This document shows, in pieces, positions 10,530-21,651 of a stretch of DNA of 64,000 nt (position 1 is its first letter; each line of letters opens with the position of its first letter). Position numbers and translations under genes: made by a program. The DNA is from Viridothelium virens (Eukaryota > Ascomycota > Dothideomycetes > Trypetheliales > Trypetheliaceae): NCBI GenBank assembly GCA_010094025.1, contig ML991799.1:248001-312000 (forward strand), read 5' to 3'. The notes under the pieces are model-generated. The model was not told the origin of the DNA, did not search any database, and saw only the letters and a program-made list of their open reading frames with translations.

Positions 10530-11931
10530 GACTGAGAGGCAGTGGAGGCGCTTTAGCCCTCAGTCGATTTGTGAATGATCTGTTACGAGAGGGCTGTAGG
10601 ATGGTTACAGCGACAATTTATGTCTTGCAGCGACTGCATAGGTGGCAGCGGAAAGACGCGATAACTAGGCGAGCTCTTCGCATACTGATGATAGACCTTG
10701 GAGGCCTGATATTGCCAGTCGATATACCTGGAGTTGAAAAAAAACATCATCGAGAGTCGGAGGTTCCTCGCCGCTGATATTCATTTACCTATGGGCTTGC
10801 TTAGCGTTGGAAACCACAATATACTGCAGAGAGGTGGAAAGTCGAGGCATGAATATGAAGTTCAGCGTCCCGCCGTCCCCTTCGACCGTCCAATACTTTA
10901 AACTTGGGACTACCACTGACCCTCGAGCCTGAGGCATGCGTGAGTCTTTCCTCACGATTTAGTCTTGCTAATAAGGAATACCGGTGCATACACCACCGGT
11001 GTGCATCTGATGGCCAGCGCGACTGTTCAGGAGTACTTTGAACCGTGCTCATTCAAAGCCGAAAGTTGTGACGGTACTTCTCCGTATACCGGACTACAAG
11101 AATATCTCGTAGCCGCTCCAAAAAATCTTTCGTTCCTTGTAAATAAGAATCTTGGGGCGCCCAAAAGACATTCTACGCTGGCCACCGTATGCGTCTTGGG
11201 GGTCATGGGGGTGTAGTAGAGAACACCATTACAGCAGAGCGTGTATGTTTTGGCAGTACGGAGGAGGTACCAGAAGTTAAATCAGGCACTTTACCGTCAT
11301 GGCTTGGCGGGCGTATCGGGGTCTCCGCTTTGATGAGTCTTGTGGCTGGTGGGGACTGGTGGACGTGTACCTAGCATCTAGGGAGATCTGTCATCGTGCC
11401 ATGGGTGTCCAAGCGCACCCATGTACCTAAGGTAATATTTTCCGTATCGTACGTGGTGACACAGCATCATGAGGGCCGACGGATGTATCGACTATAGCTC
11501 TGTGTAGAACTTGTATTGGAGGATGTAGCTTCGCTCAGCAGATTCTCCACCAAAGTGTCTAGTGAGACACCAATAAGACTGCATACAACTCAGGTTTCGG
11601 GCTGCAGATACCACAGAAATTTTTTTGAAAATGAGAGACCTAGATTTGGGTTCAGGTTCGACAGTCCGATAAAGCTCCCTCTGGAAGCTCTTCGGATGCA
11701 CAGTGCCGTCTCCTCCATCAGCTGCGCAATGTCAACTTCTCTAAGTAGCTTGTCATACCTAGTATCGCCGTGAAACATCACAAGGACAATACCTTATCAA
11801 TTCTTTCTGCTTCCATAATTTAGCCGCGCGACTTATCTCAACGTATAAGGGACGGTAGCTATTCAATACATCGTTTCCGTACAACATTGCAACAGATATT
11901 TTGTACACAAATTGATCCAACCAAGCTCACA
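10530..11931. other. Non-coding spacer, possibly with unrecognised gene remnants
   Basis: No supported gene. A minus-strand stretch at about 11590-11780 reads like protein (DIAQLMEETALCIRRASRG, then GLSNLNPNLGLSF) but has no start, splice partner or family match I can name; it may be a remnant. Confidence 0.5.
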
Positions 11932-14761
11932 TCACAGTTCGATTTTCTCCACCTCCACAAAATCTCCCTCGACCTCCTCCCTAGCCTCCTCGTCCTGCTG
12001 CCCCTTCGTTAAAACCTCTATCTCCTCCCTCAAAACCGCCCACTCCGCCTCCTGCCTAGTCATCTCCTCACTCCCCCAATTCATCCCTGCAAAGACCTCG
12101 CGGTTTCGTCCCTGGCAGGCCCTCTCCAAAGCCAAGCTCGCAAAGTGCGCCCCGACCACGGGCCGATTGAAGAAGTGCGGACCCGGCCAGCCACCGTCTC
12201 CTTCCGTCTCATACAGATCAGTGAAGGGCCGATCCGTGCTCGTCTCGTTGAGCCACTTGGCGATCTTGGCCGTGATGAGCGCGCGGACGGAGGGAGACGC
12301 GACGGCTGCGGCTTCGAACTCCCAGTCGGATTTGGTGTAGAGGTGGCGGGAGTCGAGGGGGAGTCCATATGTTTGATGAACTGCCCAGTACCAGGAGGAC
12401 TGGCGCGTGTAGATGTGGCTTGGGATAAAGTTGGAGGTGATTGAAGGCCGGGAGTGGGGGAGCTTGGGGGAAGGAGGATAGGAGCGGAGTGGAGCTTGGA
12501 TGGAGTGGTCCGGGTCATCGTGAGGATGGCGGGAAGCGGCGGAAGTGTTGCTGAAGTCGGTGCTGGGATGAAAGCAGAGGATGGCGTCGGCGTAGAGGCT
12601 GTAGAGAGTCGTCCAGCTGCCGTACCAGTCGTAGGCGAGTTTTGCATGGCTGCCATCTCGACTCATGCCAAATTTCTCCCACTTCTTGATGTAGACTTCA
12701 GAGATGTTGCGATAATATTTGGCGTCTTTGTCGTTGCCAATGACTTCGGAGAGTTCACTCATAGCTTTGATGCCAATGATACCCTTCAGAGCGAGATTCG
12801 TCTGAAGTGCAAGCCAGCCGGCAAAATCGTCGGTGGAGAGCTGGTTTTCTGGCTCGAGTGTATACTCAATGAGATATTCGGTCCATTGCTTCCAAACCTC
12901 GTAGCTGCGCCCAACCCATCTCTGAGCCTGACGGAGACCTTTGGAATCTGCTGTTCCTCCCCAAGAGTCATCAAGTCCGTGGACCTCGCCATCATCCTCA
13001 ACGGCAAGGGCAAACGGATTTTGTGACAATTGCTGTTCTGTAATAGAATTGCGACCTAGCGAAGACCAGATGGACGGCGCGTTTTGGCCTGCGCCATAGT
13101 CAAGTGAATTGACAAGTGCAAGTCCCATAATGAGAATGTCACCGCATTCCTCGACCGGCATATATTCATCGTTTCCATCAGCATGTCCTGTCAAGTTAGG
13201 GAAATGAGTGCCCAAATCATGCATGGCTGATTTGCGGGGATACTGTCCGCTCAGCATATGCTCGATGAGAGGCTCAAGTAGGTATGCAAGCCACCTAGGA
13301 TTAGTATATAGGAAGAATGGGAAAGCAGGGAAAATGACATCGATCGTTTGAGAATTGCCGTTGGAAGAAATTTCCTTCAAGAAAAGTAGCGGACTGTCAG
13401 GAGTGCCGACAAATGATGTACCTCCTATCGACTGTCGTGCGGACAGAAATATGATGTCGCGGTAGTTTTCGCCACCTGATTGATACGCATCATGGCCAAC
13501 CTGATCGGTGTAGTTCTGAGCCAATTTATTGGCGTGCTTGAAGTCATGATAATGCCACGAAAGCATAGCTTCATCTGAAGAGAACCATGACTGCCAAAGC
13601 GGACGCATATACGTCAATCCACGAGCAGAAGCATATTGGGCGATAGGTTCCTGAATGTGGGCTATCGTGAATAAGACACTGTCTCTTTTGCGCTGATCCA
13701 CTGCCTCAGAATCTTGGTCTGAGGAGGATAGTCGAAAGGACTTTGAGAACGCAAAGACTGGGGGCTCTTCCCTTTGACTCACACCCCAGAAATACCTGGT
13801 AGGACCATCCGATAGCGTACCAGATCTTGCAAACTTCCTTCGGACCATCTGGGAGGAGTCCACGTCGTGGTGAACATCCTGGATAATGATTAGCGCACTT
13901 CCCCTCAACGGCACGACACATGCTGAATCCTTACAGAAGGGGCAGTAACATGGAGCGCACCCCATTCCGAACGGTCGTTGACTTCAGTGAATAGCTGTTG
14001 GTCTCTTTTCTTGATAACCCATGTCTTCAGCTCCTTATCTTCGTTGTCGGTGTTTTTCTTCAAATCCCACTCAAGTGCTGGCTCTCGATTCCCGCTGACC
14101 CACTGCCCATTGACGTCAATATAGACATTGACATCGAAACTACCCTCGACATATACGGTAACATAGGCGGCGGGGAGAGATTGGCGTAGGGTAGAACTAG
14201 GAGTGATTGGCGAGAGGAAGGACAGGATGAGTTCTAAATCGGAACCATGATTCGGATTTGGAATATGGTAGGTGAGATTTGTAGTAGAGGCATCGAAGTT
14301 GGCGCCAAGATACGACGGCTCTTCAATTGTATATCTACATATTCATAAGCCGACCAGGAGGCATAGCATCGCTGCACCAGCACTTACCCATCGTCATCTT
14401 CCAATGAGTCGTGTGCACGTCCAAGTAGAGGATACAATGTAGCTGACTCGCCGACCGAAGCAAGGATGGAAAAGCCAATCTACATCGAAAGCCAAATTAG
14501 CTTGACCATCCGAAGCCAGTCAAGCTCGGGAGTCACCACGGTCCGACGGAATGAAGGGATTAGCTGGCAACTTACCTCTTCTCCTGTCCAAAAGATAGGC
14601 CATTTACTCCATGGCGCATCTCTGGCATTTGAAAGATGCGTGTTCAGATATGGGTTGCGAACAATGAGTGGAAGAGTGGGAGGTGTCAGAACGGAAGCTC
14701 CAGCTAAGCTCGCCGTGAGCACCGAAACTGCGACGGCTGCGAAAGTTCGTCTTTGCCGCAT
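11932..14761 (-). CDS. gtaA: Secreted glutaminase, GtaA type
   Basis: Four exons, complement(14576..14761, 14388..14479, 13935..14334, 11932..13878), with introns of 96, 53 and 56 bases, close exactly to 874 residues. Residues 1-22 are a signal peptide (MRQRRTFAAVAVSVLTASLA). Then follows the family order: the N-terminal part starting PPTLPLIVRNPYLNTHLS and WSKWPIFWTGEEIGF (DUF4964/DUF5127), the central part, and the alpha/alpha-barrel-like C-terminus with GNDEYMPVEECGDILIMGLA, LALKGIIGIKAM, YGLPLDSRHLYTKSDWE and GGWPGPHFFNRPVVGAHF. Known members are extracellular fungal L-glutaminases that release glutamate from glutamine. A proline/serine-rich insert of about 40 residues lies before the LDSRHLYTK motif, and the C-terminal tail is unusually acidic. 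Potential N-glycosylation sites are frequent, as expected for a secreted protein. Confidence 0.92.
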
Positions 14762-15146
14762 TTTAGAGTTTGGTACAAAAGTGAAGGACACTAGTGGGTC
14801 AATTCAAGGTCATTGGCAAGAACAGGACTGAAGCTTCAGATAAATATACACAGCCAGGCTGAGATGGGATGAAGGAAGCGCTGGTGGTGTTGGTCCGGTG
14901 ATGACGGGATCCAGCCCAGCCACCATTGAGCTGGGACTGTGGGGAAACGCGACGGCGATCCCGGACTCCTGCAAGGTCCCGCTGCAACCCAGTGCAAAGG
15001 CTAACATCTCCGCGCTGCTAGAATGTACTCCGTACTTACTTCTATCCCCTATCAATGGGAAAAGAGACGCGAATAGTGATGGCACCTGCCTCCGACACCA
15101 TCTGTTGTCCCCTCCTCTCCCAGCCACACTGCCATCGAATTTCTGA
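14762..15146. other. Spacer holding the glutaminase promoter
   Basis: 385 bases between the glutaminase start and the stop codon of the next minus-strand gene. Apart from the TATA-like string no element could be assigned. Confidence 0.5.
14841..14850 (-). promoter_or_regulatory. Possible TATA box of the glutaminase gene
   Basis: The minus strand reads TGTATATTTA about 80-90 bases before the glutaminase ATG. Position and sequence suit a TATA element, but such A/T strings occur by chance. Confidence 0.35.
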
Positions 15147-16489
15147 CTAGCTTTGCTCAGACCCATGATCGCATCTTGCTCCATTGTTCTTTGCCTTCTC
15201 ATCTGAACCTGTGGCCTTCCTTCTCAACGCATTCGCTACGACGCCTTTCAATCCCCTTGCGGCTAAAAGCCTGCTCTTCTGACTCCTGTCAAGCGATGAG
15301 TCTGAACTCTCCATGTTCTCAATCGTTCCTACGGCACAGGGCCGCTCAGGGGGTGTGATCGCTACTCCGTATCGGCCGAGGGCATCTTCCGTAGTAGATC
15401 TCATTAATGACAGATCCGCACTGTGTAAGGTCCCTGGCTTCCGTGGTACGAGCGAATGTTCGCGAAGGAGATCTTGCGAAGATGTTGGCAGGAGACGCGT
15501 CCGTGGTGGGAAGGAGAGACGGCGACAAAAATTATCTGTTCCGTTGAACATGGTCTGCGTATTTGTCCCCTGATGATTCGCTATCTCTAACGGTGAAGCC
15601 ATTTCTGGTTCAGACTGTGCACTGATAGAGGTCGGGGTATGAATCGCGGATGGCAGATCAGATGAAGTAGCGGTACTGTAACGACTGGCAGATCCCTCAA
15701 TCGATGAACCTGCGGATTGATTTCTAGGCGTCTCGTCCTGCTCTGCAAGGCCAGCGAGCGCCTCAAGTTGCTCTGTAAGCGCAGATCAGTCGACTTTGGA
15801 GCTTTGAAGAATGAAACAGTCGCCTGCCTTACCCAGATTCATAAAATGATATCTAAAGTTCACGAATGGAGAATCTTTTGGATCTAAAAGCGCGTACTCA
15901 TAGTAACGTTGCTTTTCCGGTTTCTTCAAATATCCATAAGAGCGAATGCTGATCATTGGTCAGTGCTCTACCGCCCCAATGTTGGATCTGAGGCTTACTC
16001 TACGAGACTTGGAGCTTTGGTCTCATCGCTTCCACGACAGAAATCGCCAGGTTCGAAGTCTTTCGTCACCCTCCTTCGAGCATTTGCTCTATGCACTTTG
16101 ATCTCCAACAGACCCTGTCGTTGATCTGTATTATTCTTCCATGCCTCCGAGAATGCCAAGGCCTTCTTCTCTATAATGATATGTCCTCTTTCATTCTCGC
16201 CTCCATTGAAAAGTCCAAACGAGACCTTTCCTTTGTATCCGTCCTCTGGTCCAGTCCCCCAACTGACGAAGTGTATGCCGTTCACGAAGAGCTTGAAGAG
16301 GAAATAGCTATTTTCCGGCTGCGGCGGCAGGATAGAATATTTGACGTGCAGAGGAGATCCATGGTAAGTTGGCGCATAAACATCGAAGATAGGACCTTTG
16401 ATGTCCAAGGAACCATCCTTGAACTCTGGGGTACCATGAGTATCATAATCGTTACAAAGAGCAACACGTATGCTCCGAAAGGTAGGCAT
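15147..16489 (-). CDS. Fungal protein of unknown function with N-terminal beta-rich domain
   Basis: Three exons, complement(15999..16489, 15833..15948, 15147..15772), with 50- and 60-base introns (GTAAGC and GTAAGG donors), join in frame to 410 residues. The N-terminal ~165 residues look like one beta-sandwich domain (SLDIKGPIFDVYAPTY, YFLFKLFVNGIHFVSWG, GKVSFGLFNGG); residues 165-205 add RSYGYLKKPEKQRYYEYALL and FVNFRYHFMNL. The rest is Ser/Thr-rich and probably disordered, ending in a Lys/Arg-rich segment (RGLKGVVANALRRKA). The layout resembles a common class of uncharacterised Pezizomycotina proteins in which a globular front domain precedes a disordered tail, but I know no function. No signal peptide or membrane helix is present, so it is likely intracellular. 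Confidence 0.75.
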
Positions 16490-17602
16490 TTTAATAGTCG
16501 GAGGTTGTCATGAAGTGAATGAATCGAATGATGGGGCGACTGTGCTGTTCAGAGATGTTTCTATCTTGCATGGCGCGTCTTCACCATAGCGTGCGCTCCT
16601 GTCAATACGGGATGACGTTGCCGATGCGTAAAGGTCCAAAACAAAAAGAACCGCGTCTACGAAGTCGGACGTCTGGCCAAACCATGTGTTGGAGGGAAAA
16701 AATGTTTGGAACTCCCCACACTGCTTCCGGAACAAGTTGCGCTCAGATGGTGCGCACCTGGGATAACACACAGTCGTCCCCAAAGTCCATTATTCCGTTT
16801 GAGAACGACACTGGTAAGCATTGTGGATCCTTGTTTTTTTTTTCTTACCATCGTTCAAAGACGTTCCGAGGAATTTTGATCGGCTCAAGTTGATGAGTAG
16901 ATTTGATGCGTATTTTGGCTCATCAAATAACACTAGACACCTGATGGAAGCGTATATGAGGAGGATCCATGTCTACGCCGCTCACTCAAGCACACAGCTT
17001 ATACCTCCAGATACCTTCCGATCTCACTGAGACTGTCGTTCTCTGTTGATAGCAGCAGACTGTTCGACACGAGCGTAGCGCAACTCTCAGACTATACATG
17101 TTCTAACATCGATGACGATATAGCGATTGATGTGCCAGCAAACTGCTCAACTAGAAGATTTGTGAAGTCGATCGAAGGCGATACTAACTAGCCGCATCTC
17201 TGGCCACTTTTAGATTAAGTCTACCACCAATAGGCAGATGTCACGTTAATATATATATACTTAAGGTATGTTATTCTATCTTTAGCAAGTTTCCCTCGGT
17301 CATCTGCTCTTCTGCTCGAGTATAGCGAATCCCATCAGAAAGAGAGGTTGGGGATATCCCGAATTGGTATTGGTGGTTCGCAGGCAGCACGCAAACGAGA
17401 TTGACTCAATTGTGTGATGAATTCATCTAGAACATTTCATATGTGAACTCCGCTCTGAATACTGGGCCACGCGGAAATGCGGTGCCATGAAGTAGGACCA
17501 AATTTAGGACTGTGAACCTCCTGGTAAAATGAAAAATATAGCACCACTATCTCGAGCCATTGCCATGGGTCCTCTTCACCTCTGCCCAGAAGACTTCCAC
17601 AA
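16490..17602. other. Non-coding, partly A/T-rich spacer
   Basis: Contains a run of T at about 16836-16845 and TA-rich DNA near 17250-17260. No gene, RNA or mobile-element signature supported. Confidence 0.6.
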
Positions 17603-18152
17603 TCAACAGCTCCCGTCGAGATAGCACACCAACTGCTGCTCATACGTGCTGCTCGTCCCCGCATCCGAACAGTCATACGACACCGAATACCGGTACTCGC
17701 AATGTCCGGAGGCGTCGCCGGTGTTGCTGTGCAGCTGCGCGAACCACTCCCCAGATGGCGGCCAGGGCCCATCGACCCGGATGCAGTTGCCGCCCTGGCC
17801 CAGCGTGGTGTCGCCGCAGAGGTTGTAGCCGCAGAAGTCGATGCCGTTGGGGTCGGCGGTGCCGTTGACGGTCTGGTATTGTGGGGGTAGCGTGGCGTCG
17901 TTGCAGACGCCCGTCTCGCTCGAGTCAGTCGTGATCCAAGCGCCGACCTTGAAAGTGTCGTCGCCGCCAGGACCGGACTCCGAGAAGCCTTTATGTGAGG
18001 GGAAGATTAAGATAGGGCTACAGAAGTAGATACCTGAGAATTGCAGGAATAGAGGACTCACTGGTGAAGTTGCCAAGATAGAAGGTCAGCGACTGAGCCA
18101 TGGCTGGCTGCAGGGCGAGAAGCGCAGATGCGAAGGAGAGGTAGAGCTGCAT
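17603..18152 (-). CDS. Small secreted eight-cysteine protein
   Basis: Two exons, complement(18062..18152) and complement(17603..17988), with a 73-base intron (donor GTGAGT, acceptor AAAG), give 158 residues. A signal peptide covers residues 1-20 (MQLYLSFASALLALQPAMAQ) and is followed directly by SLTFYLGNFTS. The mature part of ~138 residues has eight cysteines (GVCND, DFCGYNLCGD, GGNCIR, GHCEYRY, YDCSD, LVCYLDGSC), the last one residue from the end, suggesting four disulfides. There are N-glycosylation motifs (NFTS, NGTA). No catalytic motif or known domain is visible. Such proteins are often surface proteins or effectors in plant- or insect-associated fungi; that is inference only. It sits alone in gene-poor DNA. 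Confidence 0.8.
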
Positions 18153-19575
18153 AGTGAAAGTAAGACTGGTAGATAAGCGTCAAACGAGTGTTTTTGAGGA
18201 TTGCTTAGGAAAGTATGATGATGAAGAGAATGTTTAGCCTTTTTTGTCGCTTCAACGGTTGATGCTGTCTTTATACACGCATTTGACCGGATGATCTGGA
18301 TCTGCGTAACATTGGCGCAGATCGCCGTTATGCAGGTGAACGCACGTTTGTCCTTTTCTAAATAAAGTCCTCTCCTGAAAATGCTATCATTGCTTTTTGG
18401 GGGCCGGGGTCTTCCCATTGGGGCGGCAGGATTTAGTGATGATAATAAGCCCGTTACCGTCGAGGGCTGAAAATCCTCGCAAGCAAATAAAGACTTGATT
18501 AAATAGGCGTATGGTAGCTGAAATCAACCAGCGAAGGTGGGTTACATTCCATGAAAGCCAGCTTTGCCATTCGCGTGAATTTTAAAGAATTGACACTTTA
18601 AGGTTCCTGTCCATGTCTCCGTGGGCAAAAGGCAGTCGGATGAATTCGTCACTGGAACTTTGCTCAAGGATGTTGGATAAATGCATCTCGCGCAAAAAGT
18701 CGCCACAGAGATTGGGGAAGCCGTCCGTCAAATGGAATTGTCGAGTTTGAAGGAAGAGCATAAGAGAGGATCGCGCGAAGTAACGGCACAGGCACGGATC
18801 AAGGAGATATGTTTCACGGTAGGTAGCGTTTTGGGCTTCGAAAGCGAGCGAGCCTTCCCCCTTTACGCCACTTACGGTGAGATAATCTCGCACTCTGGTG
18901 GTTCTCTCACGTCCTGTCATCGTACTCCAGACGTAGAATGTGCGTATTCTGTGTCTGCTCGTCAACGCCTCCGTTCTCGGTAGGATACGAGGGCTGACGG
19001 GCTCCAGCCCCATAGTGTGCTGGTGGCTGTCAGCAAATGCCACCGTGAAGGTGCTCGACCGGAAATGAAAGATCCTGGCGCGCCCCTTCTAGCAAATCCT
19101 CCTCTATCGATAAGCGAATCTAAACCATTATCAATCTTGCCTAACCACTTACGCCACATTACCAAGGGCATTACGGGGGAGTCAAGAATTCACGAGCCAT
19201 CCCATTCTGCTGATATGTCCCTTCCAATGGTTTCGAGGCGCTTCATTCTAGCGTTTCGAAACATTGCCTTGTAATTGAGGGCTTGAAAGTATCACACATA
19301 GGAGAAGAGATACAAGGCGGAATCGACAGAGGAGCGACCTATAGAATATGAAAGTCCTATTTCTACTCTGCACGAGCTGGAATTCTCCCCAACAAAATGT
19401 CGACCCCCTATGGTCCATGAGTTCTGAGATTTGCAGGCTAGCTCTGGTCGGACACCAGCTCAGTCCCAAGGCGACGACAATCATGAAAATTAATACCACT
19501 GGATAATTATGATGGCAGAGGCTCACAACCAACGAGACCAATCCTCCCAGTTTCGGCACCTTTTGCCCATCAAAA
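18153..19575. other. Non-coding spacer
   Basis: Promoter side of the secreted cysteine-rich gene and 3' flank of the ThDP enzyme gene. A 153-codon minus-strand open frame at 18582-19043 has no recognisable protein features. Confidence 0.55.
18269..18275 (-). promoter_or_regulatory. TATA box of the secreted cysteine-rich protein gene
   Basis: TATAAAG on the minus strand, about 117 bases before the ATG; this would leave a leader of roughly 80 bases. A perfect core TATA at a sensible distance. Confidence 0.45.
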
Positions 19576-21651
19576 TTACTTGATGACTGCATCAATCAGT
19601 GCCCCCTTTCCAGCCTTCACTTCGTCCACGGCTTTCTTGAGGATCCCGTCCAACGCCTCCCATGTCTCTACCTTCCACGCCTCTAGATTCCCATTCGCCG
19701 CACTCTTCGCAATTCCGCAATAATCCGGCCCATCGTTTTTCAAATCGATTCCGAGTCCATCATCTGTCATCGCTGCGGCCATTCCACCCGGGTGCACATC
19801 GTTGATGCACCCTCTTGTTGCCTTCCAGCCTCCATTATTGATGATGATAGTCAAGAAAGGGATCCGGAATCGATGCTGAGCCCAGTAAACCGCGCTTGGA
19901 ACACCAAAGACGAAACTACCGTCGCCGATGACCTCGCATACGAATCTGGAGTTGTATGTGGGGGCATTCTCTCGACGTTGGATGCCACGATGATGGTTAG
20001 TATCGTAAATGTCTGTTGCTAGCTTGATACCAACGGCAGCACCACCCGCCCAGCCAAGGCCAGATCCACCCTTGCTGAAAGAACATCCTGGAATGTTGAG
20101 CTGAAGCTGCTCCATGAGGGGCACCTGGTTCGTGACGGAGTCACTGACAAATATGGCATCGTCGGGGAGCAAACGCCTGAGCGAAGCGAAAAGATAGTCC
20201 TTGGTGAGCAAGCCATCCTCGCTAGGCTTGGCCCGTTCCGCTAGTAATTCCAGACCCTTCGCATGGGCTTCCTCAAGCTCCTGCCTTTGCAAACGAAAGT
20301 TAAGTTGTTGCGATGCAAGCCAAGGGGAGATAGAAATACAGTGGCGCAGCTGTTCGAGTGCCACACTTGCCTCGGCATTGTAGGAGCCCGCCGCAAATAT
20401 GTCAAAGAGCATCATTCTGTCCTTGCGTGGGTCGATATCGATGTGATAAATTTTTGCAGAGTCTGACGGCTTGACTTTGGTGGGAATCCATGGCACGTCT
20501 GCATCGATGACCATGATCACATCTGCACTTTTGATGGCTGCTGCAGCGCCTGTAGCGCGGAAGAGAGTCGCAGGGTGACTTGCTGGGAATGAAACCGTGC
20601 GCGCTTCAAAGTCGAAGACTCTCAGAGTCCCTACGAGATCTGCCAGGTCTTTCAGGGCCTTCACAGCTTCATGGGATCGCCCGAGGTAGCCAGTGACGAC
20701 GAGTGGACGAACAGCGAAGAGCAAAGCGTTTCCGATCTCTTCAACAGCATCAGAGGGAAGTCCGCCAAGTTTACAAGTGGGGATCGGTCGAGTCTTTTGC
20801 ACTTCAGGCTCCACCCGAGCTGATGCAGCTAGGGCCTCCCTCGTCGCTGTTAGGTAGGTTGGCCCCGGGTTGCCCGTAGAAGCCATAAGCATGGCACGAT
20901 TGACCATCATGCGGACGTGTTCACCAGACTTGATCTCGTTGGAATACCGACTATACGGACCAACGATCGATTGAGGATTGGGGCAGTCCTGATACCAATG
21001 AACGTGCTCGGATCGAGAACCGGGTAGCTCTCCGTACAACGTAAAGGGGGCCAAACCGGCAAAGATCAGGACAGGTGCTTTACCGCTAGAGGCATTGTGC
21101 AAGCCCTGTCCCAGAGCTGCAGTACCGACGTCGACGTGAACAAGTACGCATTGTGGCTTTCGAGTTATTCGTCCGTACGCATCCGCCGCAGAAAGAGCGA
21201 CAAACTGGTGCTTCCGTCAGTTTTATCTACTTGAGAAAGCTTGCGGTGGGGTACCTCATGCAAGAAGATCACCATTCGAGGATATGTTTTGTCCTCATGT
21301 TGTCTCCGGGTGTAAGCCTCGATGATGCTTGGATGATCAGAACCCAGCACGGCAAAGAGATAATCTACACCAGCCTGCGAATTTCAAGCATTAGTCAAGC
21401 AGACCCCCAACCCGTCAAAGGACCATAGAGTCCAAGAGCCGGATCAATGGTGGTGCAATAGAGCGGGAACTAAAAGTGACGGGACGGATATGCTCCCAAT
21501 GAGGCGGCTCAAGCCAGTTGCGTACCGCAAGAAGGGGGGGGGGAAGTCAAAGGGTCTAACCTACATCCGCCAATGCCTGCAGGAATAAATCCGCTACAGT
21601 GAAAGACTTATCATTCGTAGTTGTCCCGTTCAGCGTCCCATTCGAAGACAT
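19576..21651 (-). CDS. Thiamine-diphosphate-dependent enzyme, acetolactate synthase-like
   Basis: Three exons, complement(21565..21651, 21255..21374, 19576..21204), with introns of 190 and 50 bases, join in frame to 611 residues. The order is that of the ThDP superfamily: N-terminal Pyr domain with the cofactor-activating Glu in FLHE (residue ~69, exactly at the exon 2/3 border), then GKAPVLIFAG and GNPGPTYLTA, a central domain (RPLVVTGYLGRS, ADVIMVIDADVPWIP, YHIDIDPRKDRM) and the C-terminal PP domain with the ThDP/Mg motif GDGSF...NN (EVIGDGSF, TIIINNGGW). Members include acetolactate synthases, benzoylformate-type decarboxylases and 2-hydroxyacyl-CoA lyases. No organellar presequence is visible and the first 15 residues are Asn/Thr/Gly-rich, so it is probably not the mitochondrial Ilv2. 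Substrate unknown. Intron 1 is long and contains a run of ten G. Confidence 0.88.

Noticed and set aside
17230-17270. A/T-rich tract as an origin or transposon end
   Set aside because: Short TA-rich run only; no inverted or direct repeats of useful length flank it.
18582-19043. Minus-strand open frame as a second secreted protein
   Set aside because: No signal peptide or conserved motif, and the reading frame lacks codon-like composition.
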